A DNA stretch of 6,886 nucleotides from Clostridia bacterium DTU080. Its GTDB lineage: Bacteria > Bacillota > Limnochordia > DTU080. This document shows positions 1 through 5,702 of this stretch, piece by piece. Both the position numbers and the translations under genes were made by a program. Location of the stretch: the NCBI GenBank assembly GCA_001513395.1, contig LFTP01000253.1:1-6886 (forward strand), written 5' to 3'. Position 1 is the first letter of the stretch, and each line of letters begins with the position of its first letter. Under the pieces are notes generated by a model, which was given only the letters and a program-made list of their open reading frames with translations, made no database searches and was not told the DNA's origin.

Positions 1-612
1 GTACAAGCGGCGGCCAAAGGAAGTGTGGCTGAGCAGAATGTACATGATCACTGTTACCACAAGCCAAATAAACAGGATGCCTGGGATGCCAAAGACAAAG
101 GGCTTAGTAACCAGATCACGGAGAATGGGTGCAGCCCGCCCCTTTGGGGATCCTTGGGTGTAAACCAAAATCAGCCCCTGCACTACCGCGGACATTCCTA
201 AAGTCATGACCAAGGGCGGAATTCTGAGGAGTGAAATGCCCAGTCCGTTCACTGCTCCCAAGGCCAGACCTACTGCGGCAATTACCAGAAAAGCCAGGAG
301 CAGACTGCTGTTTTCACCCAGGGTAATATGCGCGGTCATCACCGCCGCCAAGCTCATAATTGCTCCCACAGATAAATCGATGCCGCTCCCGCCGCTGATA
401 ATAACCAGGGTTTGACCTGCTGCCACTAAACCTAAAAAGGAAGAAATGCGCAGCACGTTGATGATCTGGGAGTAGCTGAGGAATCCTGGGGACAGGATCT
501 GGCCGATGACAAACAGCACCACAATCAAGATGTAAGCAATGGCCAAGGGATTGGCCTTTAGCCACCTCAGCAGGTTGTGGCCCAACTGAACTTCAGATGA
601 TTTGCTGATCAT
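1..612 (-). CDS. CUT2 sugar ABC transporter permease 2 (RbsC-like), 3'-truncated by window edge
   Basis: Integral membrane subunit that would form half of the translocation channel of a carbohydrate importer (BPD_transp_2/RbsC family). The frame is open from an ATG at 612 to base 1 with no stop, giving 204 residues of a protein usually about 310-340 long, so roughly a third is missing. A hydrophobic segment at residues 23-41 is followed by the family core AAGQTLVIISGG..IDLSVGA (64-84), VNG (121-123), a hydrophobic stretch at 134-151 and another at 177-194. It breaks off at FGRRLY, just where the cytoplasmic AVGGN-type loop should begin. The core reads SGGSGIDLS rather than the TGNIDLS of the upstream permease, so the two are not recent duplicates. 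The start overlaps the upstream stop as ATGA and is preceded by AAGGAGG (621-627), itself inside the upstream coding sequence. The family call is secure, the substrate unknown. Confidence 0.93.
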   Translation of the reverse strand, partial: MISKSSEVQLGHNLLRWLKANPLAIAYILIVVLFVIGQILSPGFLSYSQIINVLRISSFLGLVAAGQTLVIISGGSGIDLSVGAIMSLAAVMTAHITLGENSSLLLAFLVIAAVGLALGAVNGLGISLLRIPPLVMTLGMSAVVQGLILVYTQGSPKGRAAPILRDLVTKPFVFGIPGILFIWLVVTVIMYILLSHTSFGRRLY

Positions 613-1592
613 GCTGTCCTCCTCCTTGCCCCCAGCGACGAAACGATCAACGCGATGATCACCACTACTCCAAAGATAAAGTCTTGATAGAAGGGAGGAA
701 CATTAGCGAAAAAGATGATGTTCCTTACCAAGCCCAGGATACAGGCTCCCAAAATGGAGCCAATGGGGCTGCCTGAACCGCCGCTGAGGAGGGTTCCTCC
801 AATCACAACTGCAGTGATTGAAGACAAGGTCAGGGGATGGCCCACCAAGGGATCGCCTGAGGAAATATCCAAGGTTAACGCTAAACCCGATAGACCTGCA
901 AAGAAGCCGCAGAGGGCATAGGCGCCAATAAGGATCCATTCCACCCTGATCCCAGAGCGATAGGCATTGGACGCGTTCCCTCCCACCGCGTAGAAATAGC
1001 GGATCAGCCTAGTTCTGCGCAGCAAGGCCCAGAAGACCATGACTAGCAGGAGAAACCAGACTGACATGGGCAGGCCCAAAAACCAACTGCGGTAAAAGGA
1101 GCTCAAATCCCAGGGAACACTGCCGCCAGGCACAGGCAGAACTGCTAAGGCCAAGCCCATCCAAAATAGGTTGCTGGCAAAGGTGGCGATTACCGCCTGC
1201 AGACGCAGTTTGGCAATTAAGAACCCATTTACTGTACCTGCAAGCAAGCCCACCAGCACACCAACTAAAATGGGAATCGCCAGCTGGAGGCCTGTGGCCT
1301 CAGGCATTTTCCCAAAGAGGGTGATGATCACCACATTTACTACAGTGATAATGCTGCCCAGGGACAGATCAATGTTGCCAGTGAGAACCACCATGGTCTG
1401 CCCTATGGCTGCCATAATCAGGGGGAGGAAAGTGGTAATATTGGAACGGATCACGAAGCGGTTAAAGAAGTTGGGCTGCAGAAAACGATTGACCGCGACA
1501 ATGAGCACAAAAACAACCACACTCATGAGCAGCGGGGCATGCCTTTCCGCCCTTTCCTTAAAAGTTGGTTCAAGCGCTCTTCTCTCCTCCAT
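609..1592 (-). CDS. CUT2 sugar ABC transporter permease 1 (RbsC-like)
   Basis: Complete 327-residue inner-membrane permease of the BPD_transp_2 family, of normal length. It has a cytoplasmic basic N-terminus, a first membrane span at about 20-36, the conserved core GQTMVVLTGNIDLSLGS (64-80), VNG (121-123), the cytoplasmic loop AVGGN..N.YRSGI (202-215) expected to contact the ATPase, and the glycine-rich AVVIGGTLLSGGSGSPIGS (261-279) near the C-terminus. About eight to ten hydrophobic spans are visible. Its ATG overlaps the ATPase stop by one base (TAATG), with GGGGGTG (1598-1604) as ribosome binding site, and its own stop overlaps the start of permease 2 (ATGA). This tight packing indicates translational coupling and a heteromeric channel made with permease 2. 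The substrate cannot be inferred from the permease. Confidence 0.95.
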   Translation of the reverse strand: MEERRALEPTFKERAERHAPLLMSVVVFVLIVAVNRFLQPNFFNRFVIRSNITTFLPLIMAAIGQTMVVLTGNIDLSLGSIITVVNVVIITLFGKMPEATGLQLAIPILVGVLVGLLAGTVNGFLIAKLRLQAVIATFASNLFWMGLALAVLPVPGGSVPWDLSSFYRSWFLGLPMSVWFLLLVMVFWALLRRTRLIRYFYAVGGNASNAYRSGIRVEWILIGAYALCGFFAGLSGLALTLDISSGDPLVGHPLTLSSITAVVIGGTLLSGGSGSPIGSILGACILGLVRNIIFFANVPPFYQDFIFGVVVIIALIVSSLGARRRTA

Positions 1593-3103
1593 TAAGACAC
1601 CCCCTTCACGCCAGGTGTGATCCGCATGGATGCAGCCACAAGGTTTTCTTCCGTGAGTTCTTCGCCGGCTAACTCCGCCACAATCTGACCCTCATACATC
1701 ACCAAAACCCGGTGACACAACGCTATAAGTTCTTTATTATCACTGGAGCTGAGCAGGAAAGAAACACCCTGGGAACACAGCTCTTCCACTGAACGGTAGA
1801 TTTCAAGGCGGGCCTGAACATCAACGCCCTTAGTGGGGTCGTCCAGGAGCATTACTTTGGACTGGGTCAAGAGCCACTTGCCGATGACCGCCTTCTGCTG
1901 ATTGCCGCCGCTTAGGGTATTTACCGGCAGATGGACGTCGGCAACTTTCACCTGCAGCCGCTCCACCACACCAGCAGTCACTTCCTCTTCCCGGCCCATC
2001 TTCAACAGCCCAAACCGGGAACGGTGGGCCACGCTGGGTAACGTTACATTTTCCAAAACGGATCGCTGCAGAGCCAAGCCTTCCACATGGCGGTCGCCTG
2101 GAACTAAAACGATTCCGGAGTTGATAGCAGCAGCCGGTTTGTGAATCTGCACTTCCTGCCCTTCAAACAGAATTCTGCCGGTATAGGGCCTGGCGCCGTA
2201 GATGGCCTGGATTACTTCAGACTGTCCCTGCCCCTGCAGACCGCCTAACCCCAGAATCTCTCCGGCCCTCAGCTGGAAGTTGATTCTCTGGAAGCTGCTG
2301 GCTGAACTTAACTCTTTAACCTCCAAGACTACCCTGTCCTGAGGAGCAGGCACCGAGAGTGAATCGACACTAGCCACTTCACCCAGCATATGCCGGAGTA
2401 AGTCCTGCTCGGTGGTTTCCGCCAAATTCACAGTGGCCACTACCTCACCATTGCGCAGTACAGTTGCCCGCTCGCAGAGATCAAAGACCTCTTCTAAACG
2501 GTGGGAAATGAAAATCACGGTGCAGCCCTGCTCACGCAGGCGGCGCACTTCTTCAAAAACAACCTGCACTTCCTTCTCCCGCAGAGAAGCAGTGGCCTCG
2601 TCCAGAATGAGAATCTCCGGTTCCCTGGCCAGGGCCTTAGCTATTTCCACCAACTGCTGTTCAGCTGAAGAGAGACTGCGAACAGGTACATGGAGGGGAA
2701 TTTCGCTATCAAGCTTAGCTGCAATAGTTTGCAGAACCTCTGCAGCCCTCTTCCACGCAGCTTTACTGTTAATACCGCCTAGTCTGGTGGGTTCTTGACC
2801 CAAGAGGATGTTTTCCGCTACGGTCAGCTGGGGGATTAAACTTAGCTCTTGGTAGACCGCGCTGATACCTTGGGCAAACATGTCATTGGGTCCGTGAATG
2901 GCTGCCGCTCGATTGTTGATGTAAACAGTGCCGCGATCCGCTGCTACCACACCAGTGATGATCTTGGAAAGGGTGCTCTTACCGGAACCATTTGCTCCAA
3001 GGAGAGCGTGAATTTCCCCCCGCGCACAGGAGAAGTCCACATTGTGCAGGGCGCGGACGCCGCCGAAGTTCTTACAGATTCCTTCAGTTCTTAAATGTGC
3101 CAA
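1592..3103 (-). CDS. Two-domain sugar ABC transporter ATP-binding protein (RbsA-like), TTG start
   Basis: Cytoplasmic ATPase that powers the importer, 503 residues from the chosen start, the usual size for RbsA/MglA/XylG proteins. NBD1 has Walker A GANGSGKST (36-44), Q-loop Q85, signature LSSAEQQLVEIAKAL (144-158), Walker B ILILDEA (164-170) and H-loop H201. NBD2 has a degenerate Walker A with no lysine (GLQGQGQSE, 288-296), signature LSGGNQQK (397-404) and Walker B LLDDP (419-423). NBD2 lacking the Walker A lysine is normal for this family; the Walker B glutamate replaced by aspartate (D422) falls in the same inactive half-site. The frame stays open upstream to an ATG at 3241, but that start would add 46 residues with no family similarity and overlap the binding-protein gene. 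TTG at 3103 with GGGGGTG 5 nt upstream gives the family-typical N-terminus (MAHLRTEGICKNFGGV). It follows the binding-protein gene after 53 nt and overlaps permease 1 by 1 nt. Confidence 0.93.
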   Translation of the reverse strand: MAHLRTEGICKNFGGVRALHNVDFSCARGEIHALLGANGSGKSTLSKIITGVVAADRGTVYINNRAAAIHGPNDMFAQGISAVYQELSLIPQLTVAENILLGQEPTRLGGINSKAAWKRAAEVLQTIAAKLDSEIPLHVPVRSLSSAEQQLVEIAKALAREPEILILDEATASLREKEVQVVFEEVRRLREQGCTVIFISHRLEEVFDLCERATVLRNGEVVATVNLAETTEQDLLRHMLGEVASVDSLSVPAPQDRVVLEVKELSSASSFQRINFQLRAGEILGLGGLQGQGQSEVIQAIYGARPYTGRILFEGQEVQIHKPAAAINSGIVLVPGDRHVEGLALQRSVLENVTLPSVAHRSRFGLLKMGREEEVTAGVVERLQVKVADVHLPVNTLSGGNQQKAVIGKWLLTQSKVMLLDDPTKGVDVQARLEIYRSVEELCSQGVSFLLSSSDNKELIALCHRVLVMYEGQIVAELAGEELTEENLVAASMRITPGVKGVS

Positions 3104-3108
3104 CTCAA

Positions 3109-3115
3109 CACCCCC
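3109..3115 (-). promoter_or_regulatory. Ribosome binding site selecting the TTG start of the ATPase gene
   Basis: On the minus strand GGGGGTG stands 5 nt before the TTG at 3103-3101. The same heptamer precedes the permease 1 start (1598-1604), which supports its use as a Shine-Dalgarno sequence here. It begins only a few bases after the base of the intercistronic hairpin, so hairpin folding or ribosome traffic could affect access to it. Confidence 0.7.
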
Positions 3116-3118
3116 AGG

Positions 3119-3144
3119 GCGCGGCAGGGTTTCCCCTGCCGCGC
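3119..3144 (-). promoter_or_regulatory. Perfect 11-bp intercistronic hairpin with GAAA tetraloop
   Basis: As minus-strand RNA this reads GCGCGGCAGGG, loop GAAA, then CCCTGCCGCGC: an 11-bp perfect, GC-rich stem closed by a GNRA tetraloop. It begins 12 nt after the binding-protein stop and ends 3 nt before the ribosome binding site of the ATPase gene. No U-run follows, so it is not a normal intrinsic terminator. In sugar-importer operons, hairpins directly after the binding-protein gene are known to protect the upstream mRNA from 3' exonucleases and so raise binding-protein levels over membrane subunits (the malE-malF region is the classic case). That role is inferred here from position and structure. 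Confidence 0.8.
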
Positions 3145-3156
3145 AAATCCAATTCC

Positions 3157-4197
3157 TTATTTGAAGAAGGCAAGTGCTTCTTCTTCGCTGAGCCAACCGT
3201 CGATGGAGTAGGCATCGGGAAGATCTTTGTACTGCTCCCAAATTGCGTCGAAGTTGTCGTTGGTGACGATTACCGGAATGGGTACATACAAGGTGTTGCC
3301 CCGTGCCAAAATGCCGTCCTTAAACTCTTTGCCCTGGAGCAGGTTCATGGCAATGCGCAAGCCGCTTGCTGCAACTCCAGGAGGGTTAGCAACGCCGATG
3401 GAAGAGAAGCCGGTCTTCTCCTTGAGCTCGGCCCATTGTCTCATAAAGCCTACCCGAGCCTCACCAACCATAATGGGCATTTCGCCGCCTGCTGCCAGGA
3501 CTGCCCGGAGAGCGCCTTCGCAGGAACCGTCTTGCGACCAGACACCGTCAATGGAAGGATAGGTTGCCAGGAGGTTGGACATGACCTGCTGTCCAGTTGC
3601 CTGATCCCAATCAGCATAAGCCACAGTCAAAACGTTGATTCCAGGATACTGGCCGAATACGTCCTGCACACCGCGGAAGCGGTCTTCACTGGCTGGGTGG
3701 CCAGCTAAGCCGTTGAGGACTACCACGTTTCCTTCGCCGCCCAGCTGGTTTGCGAGCCATTGTGCGGAGAAGCGAGCCCATTGAGCTTGGTCAATTACAA
3801 CGTTAATGGCGTTGGGAGCGGTTACTTCCTGGTCCACAACGATTACGATGATGCCCTGCTCAACTGCCTCTTCGATTACTGGGTTCAGGGCAGTCTGGGA
3901 GTTGGGGTTGATGATAATAACATCAAAACCGCGGTTGATCATATTGCGGATGGCAGCGATCTGTGCGGTTACGTCGGGGCCCGCATGGTTGACGTAGAGT
4001 TCACCAGTTACCAGACCCTTTTCTTTGTACTCGTCAAATACTACCTGAGCAGCTTCCACCATTTGAATGCGCCACTCACTGCCCACAAAGCCGTTGCTCA
4101 GTGCTACCGTGTAGGGTGGATTCTTTGCTGAAACAGCTGGAGCCACCAATAATAAAGCAACCAGGGTAAGCACAACAAACACCTTGAACTTTCTCAT
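3157..4197 (-). CDS. Sugar ABC transporter substrate-binding protein (RbsB-like, Peripla_BP_4)
   Basis: Extracytoplasmic receptor that delivers a sugar-like solute to the permeases. The 346 residues start with a classical signal peptide: MRKFK, a hydrophobic core (7-19), then APAVSA with likely signal peptidase I cleavage after A24. There is no lipobox cysteine; the only cysteine is C226 in the mature domain. The mature part follows the type I periplasmic-binding fold: first strand YTVALSNGF (29-37), the FDVIIINPNS strand and loop (91-100), GIIVIVVDQEV (115-125), NVVVLNGLAGHPASEDRFRGV (157-177), the VWSQDGSCEGALRAVLAAG strand and helix (219-237), and a final aromatic-rich region ending FFK. 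The ATG has AAAGGAGGA 5 nt upstream. It lies between the ROK gene (85-nt gap) and the ATPase gene (53-nt gap). Residues at 37-43 (FVGSEWR) and D223 occupy places that often touch ligand in this fold, but the substrate is not identifiable. Confidence 0.94.
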   Translation of the reverse strand: MRKFKVFVVLTLVALLLVAPAVSAKNPPYTVALSNGFVGSEWRIQMVEAAQVVFDEYKEKGLVTGELYVNHAGPDVTAQIAAIRNMINRGFDVIIINPNSQTALNPVIEEAVEQGIIVIVVDQEVTAPNAINVVIDQAQWARFSAQWLANQLGGEGNVVVLNGLAGHPASEDRFRGVQDVFGQYPGINVLTVAYADWDQATGQQVMSNLLATYPSIDGVWSQDGSCEGALRAVLAAGGEMPIMVGEARVGFMRQWAELKEKTGFSSIGVANPPGVAASGLRIAMNLLQGKEFKDGILARGNTLYVPIPVIVTNDNFDAIWEQYKDLPDAYSIDGWLSEEEALAFFK

Positions 4198-4202
4198 GCT
4201 AA

Positions 4203-4211
4203 TCCTCCTTT
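4203..4211 (-). promoter_or_regulatory. Strong ribosome binding site of the binding-protein gene
   Basis: AAAGGAGGA on the minus strand ends 5 nt before the ATG at 4197, a near-perfect match to the 16S 3' end, fitting a gene that must be made in excess. It overlaps a short inverted repeat, TTTAG-N7-CTAAA (4209-4225), that may be chance. I see no convincing separate promoter in the 85-nt gap, so the gene is probably read from the ROK promoter. Confidence 0.8.
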
Positions 4212-4273
4212 AGTTAAGTTCTAAAATGAGCTCACTTGCGAACGATCATCCCTGTTTGCAGAAAGCGGTCCCT

Positions 4274-4284
4274 TCACCTCCTTT
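4274..4284 (-). promoter_or_regulatory. Orphan perfect Shine-Dalgarno overlapping the ROK stop codon
   Basis: AAAGGAGGTGA on the minus strand is a full-length complement to the usual 16S rRNA tail and overlaps the TAA stop (4285-4283) of the ROK gene. No ATG, GTG or TTG lies at a usable distance: the GTG at 4277-4275 is inside the motif, and the next ATG (MIVRK then stop) is more than 20 nt away. It shares TAAAGGAGG with the working site of the binding-protein gene 70 nt downstream. It could be a remnant, a ribosome standby or pause site, or chance; I cannot assign a function. Confidence 0.5.
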
Positions 4285-5506
4285 AAGGCAGCTGTGAAAA
4301 GCTGATCATGCTTGCCCGTTGATCCAGAACTCCAGCAACTGCCCCTAAGATGGCAGCGTCTTCCTGCTGCTCGGAAAGGAAGATTTCCGGCGGGTAAGGC
4401 GTAAGTTTGCCCACAATATCTTGAATGGGTGCAAGGATCTGCTGGCCTACCCGGGAAACGCCTCCGCCAATTACAATTTTCTCTACGTCTAGAAGCGAAG
4501 CCATATTGGCGCATAGAATACCCAGTAGGGTGGTGGTCTTCTCCACCAGGCGTTGGCAGTACTCATCGCCCTCCTTGGCGCCTTGGAATACCTGGACTGC
4601 GGTGATTTTGCTCAGATCTCCTCCCACCGCTTCGCGCAAGCTGGTTTGAATGCTGGGATCCTCTAAGTCGCGCCGGGCCGCTGCGGCAATCCCCGTTCCC
4701 GAAGCTAGGGATTCTAAGGGCCCAAACTGGGTATCCCTCCGTTCAATGGGACCGAGGCTGCCTAATAGCCAATAGCCAACTTCACCTGAGGCTCGATGGG
4801 AACCGTGGTAGACATGGCCGTTTAGTACCAAGCCCACCCCGATACCGGTACCGATGGTCATGGCAATTGCATTCTGCGCTCCCTGGAGCTTGCCGCGCCA
4901 GAGCTCACCCCGGGCAAAACAGTTGGCGTCGTTATCGGCAAAGAGCGGGACACCGAACTCCCCAGTGAGTACTTGGCCCACGTCCACGTTTTCCCAGCCA
5001 ATACCTGGGGCTAAACGCACCCGCTGTCCCTGGGAGTCGGTTACGCCGGGAATACCCAGCCCAATGCCTTTGAAGCTCTGCACCGGCAGATCCACTTTTT
5101 CTATTAAGTCGTAAATGAGTCCCATCAGCCGCTGAATGGAATCTTCTGTGGACTCGCCGCCCTTGGAAAAGATGGATTGACGGGCAATGATGTTGCCAGC
5201 CAGATCCACTGCTCCCCCGTGCATCTTGGTGCCTCCCACGTCTATGCCGATCAAAAAACCGGCTGATGGGTTAAACTGCAAAAGGCGCGCTCTGCGCCCG
5301 CCCGTTGAGGCGGCAACACCCACTTCATCCACCAAGCCTTCTTCTAAAAGAGAAGCAATGATGGCAGAAACAGCCGGATTACTGAGCTTAGTCCGTTCGG
5401 CAATTTGCGATCGGGAGATGGGTCCTTCACGCTTGATCACATCAAGGATGAGGGACGTATTGAGCTGCTGCATTAATTGGGGACTGCCTTTTCGTATCGT
5501 TGTCAT
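4283..5506 (-). CDS. ROK-family transcriptional regulator (NagC/XylR-like), zinc motif lost
   Basis: 407 residues, the normal length of ROK repressors. An N-terminal winged HTH (about 14-63; GPISRSQIAERTKLSNPAVSAI is the recognition part) is joined to a sugar-kinase-fold domain. That domain shows the phosphate-binding DVGGTK (89-94), ADNDAN (190-195) with D193 in the place of the ROK kinase catalytic base, and the ROK signature from IGTGIGVG (218-225) through GEVGY (241-245). The family's zinc site is absent: the histidine after GEVG is Y245, and the usual CxCGxxGCxE has become DTQFGPLE (258-265) with no cysteine. E265 and the following ASG, which belong to the sugar pocket, are kept. It probably binds a sugar and controls the importer genes that follow it. 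ATG 5506 has GGGTGGAG (5508-5515) just upstream. A palindrome 17 nt before the start is a likely operator, implying autoregulation. Kinase activity is possible but unproven. Confidence 0.92.
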   Translation of the reverse strand: MTTIRKGSPQLMQQLNTSLILDVIKREGPISRSQIAERTKLSNPAVSAIIASLLEEGLVDEVGVAASTGGRRARLLQFNPSAGFLIGIDVGGTKMHGGAVDLAGNIIARQSIFSKGGESTEDSIQRLMGLIYDLIEKVDLPVQSFKGIGLGIPGVTDSQGQRVRLAPGIGWENVDVGQVLTGEFGVPLFADNDANCFARGELWRGKLQGAQNAIAMTIGTGIGVGLVLNGHVYHGSHRASGEVGYWLLGSLGPIERRDTQFGPLESLASGTGIAAAARRDLEDPSIQTSLREAVGGDLSKITAVQVFQGAKEGDEYCQRLVEKTTTLLGILCANMASLLDVEKIVIGGGVSRVGQQILAPIQDIVGKLTPYPPEIFLSEQQEDAAILGAVAGVLDQRASMISFSQLP

Positions 5507-5522
5507 GCTCCACCCATACTTT

Positions 5523-5541
5523 CTTATTTAGCTTAAATAAG
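5523..5541. promoter_or_regulatory. Candidate ROK operator: 8-bp perfect inverted repeat, 3-bp centre
   Basis: Plus strand CTTATTTA-GCT-TAAATAAG: both arms match perfectly, giving a 19-bp AT-rich palindrome. It lies 17 nt upstream of the ROK start, in the divergent region, where a self-regulating repressor should bind. AT-rich palindromes of this size are typical operators for NagC/Mlc/XylR-type ROK proteins. It overlaps the candidate -35 of the plus-strand promoter and the region where the minus-strand -10 should be, so binding could silence both directions. Assignment to this ROK protein is inference from position. Confidence 0.65.
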
Positions 5542-5559
5542 TTGGTGTTAATAAATATA
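5524..5559 (-). promoter_or_regulatory. Candidate promoter region for the ROK-ABC operon
   Basis: Two readings are possible on the minus strand. TTAACA (5551-5546) is a good -35 (five of six), but the sequence 15-17 nt further on gives only weak -10s (TAAATA or AATAAG) inside the palindrome. Alternatively TATATT (5559-5554) is a good -10 lacking a recognisable -35; it would lie back-to-back with the plus-strand TATACT, making the two promoters mutually exclusive. I cannot decide between them by eye. Confidence 0.3.
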
Positions 5560-5561
5560 CT
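5533..5561 (+). promoter_or_regulatory. Candidate promoter for the hydrolase gene
   Basis: TATACT (5556-5561) matches the -10 consensus at five of six positions. It is preceded, after 17 nt, by TTAAAT (5533-5538), a weak -35 inside the right arm of the palindrome. Transcription would start near 5568, leaving about 135 nt of leader before the preferred GTG start. The prediction rests mainly on the -10 and the spacing. Confidence 0.35.
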
Positions 5562-5702
5562 CCTCTTTTAACTAGAATCCTTCTTCTGGGTTACCATTTT
5601 TACAAATTTATCACCAAGGAAATTAACACAAGCGGCGAAAAAGGAAGTAATGCGGTGGGAACACAGCGGGAAATCACAAACTTGAGACAGGAGCTGAGCG
5701 GT

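Noticed and set aside
3119..3144. Hairpin after the binding-protein gene read as an intrinsic terminator
   Set aside because: No U-run follows on the minus strand, and the operon clearly continues into the ATPase gene.
3104..3241. N-terminal extension of the ATPase to an ATG at 3241
   Set aside because: It would overlap the binding-protein gene by 85 bases in another frame, read through the hairpin, and add 46 residues unlike any RbsA N-terminus. The TTG at 3103 has its own ribosome binding site.
2992..3708. 238-codon plus-strand open frame
   Set aside because: It is antisense to the well-supported binding-protein and ATPase genes, has no recognisable domain and runs across the intercistronic hairpin.
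4209..4225. TTTAG-N7-CTAAA inverted repeat before the binding-protein gene as a second ROK operator
   Set aside because: The arms are only 5 bp, the centre is 7 bp rather than the 3 bp of the strong palindrome, and it overlaps the ribosome binding site; chance is likely.
4221..4514. 97-codon minus-strand frame running into the 85-nt gap
   Set aside because: Most of it is an out-of-frame copy of the ROK C-terminus, with no domain and no ribosome binding site seen at its start.
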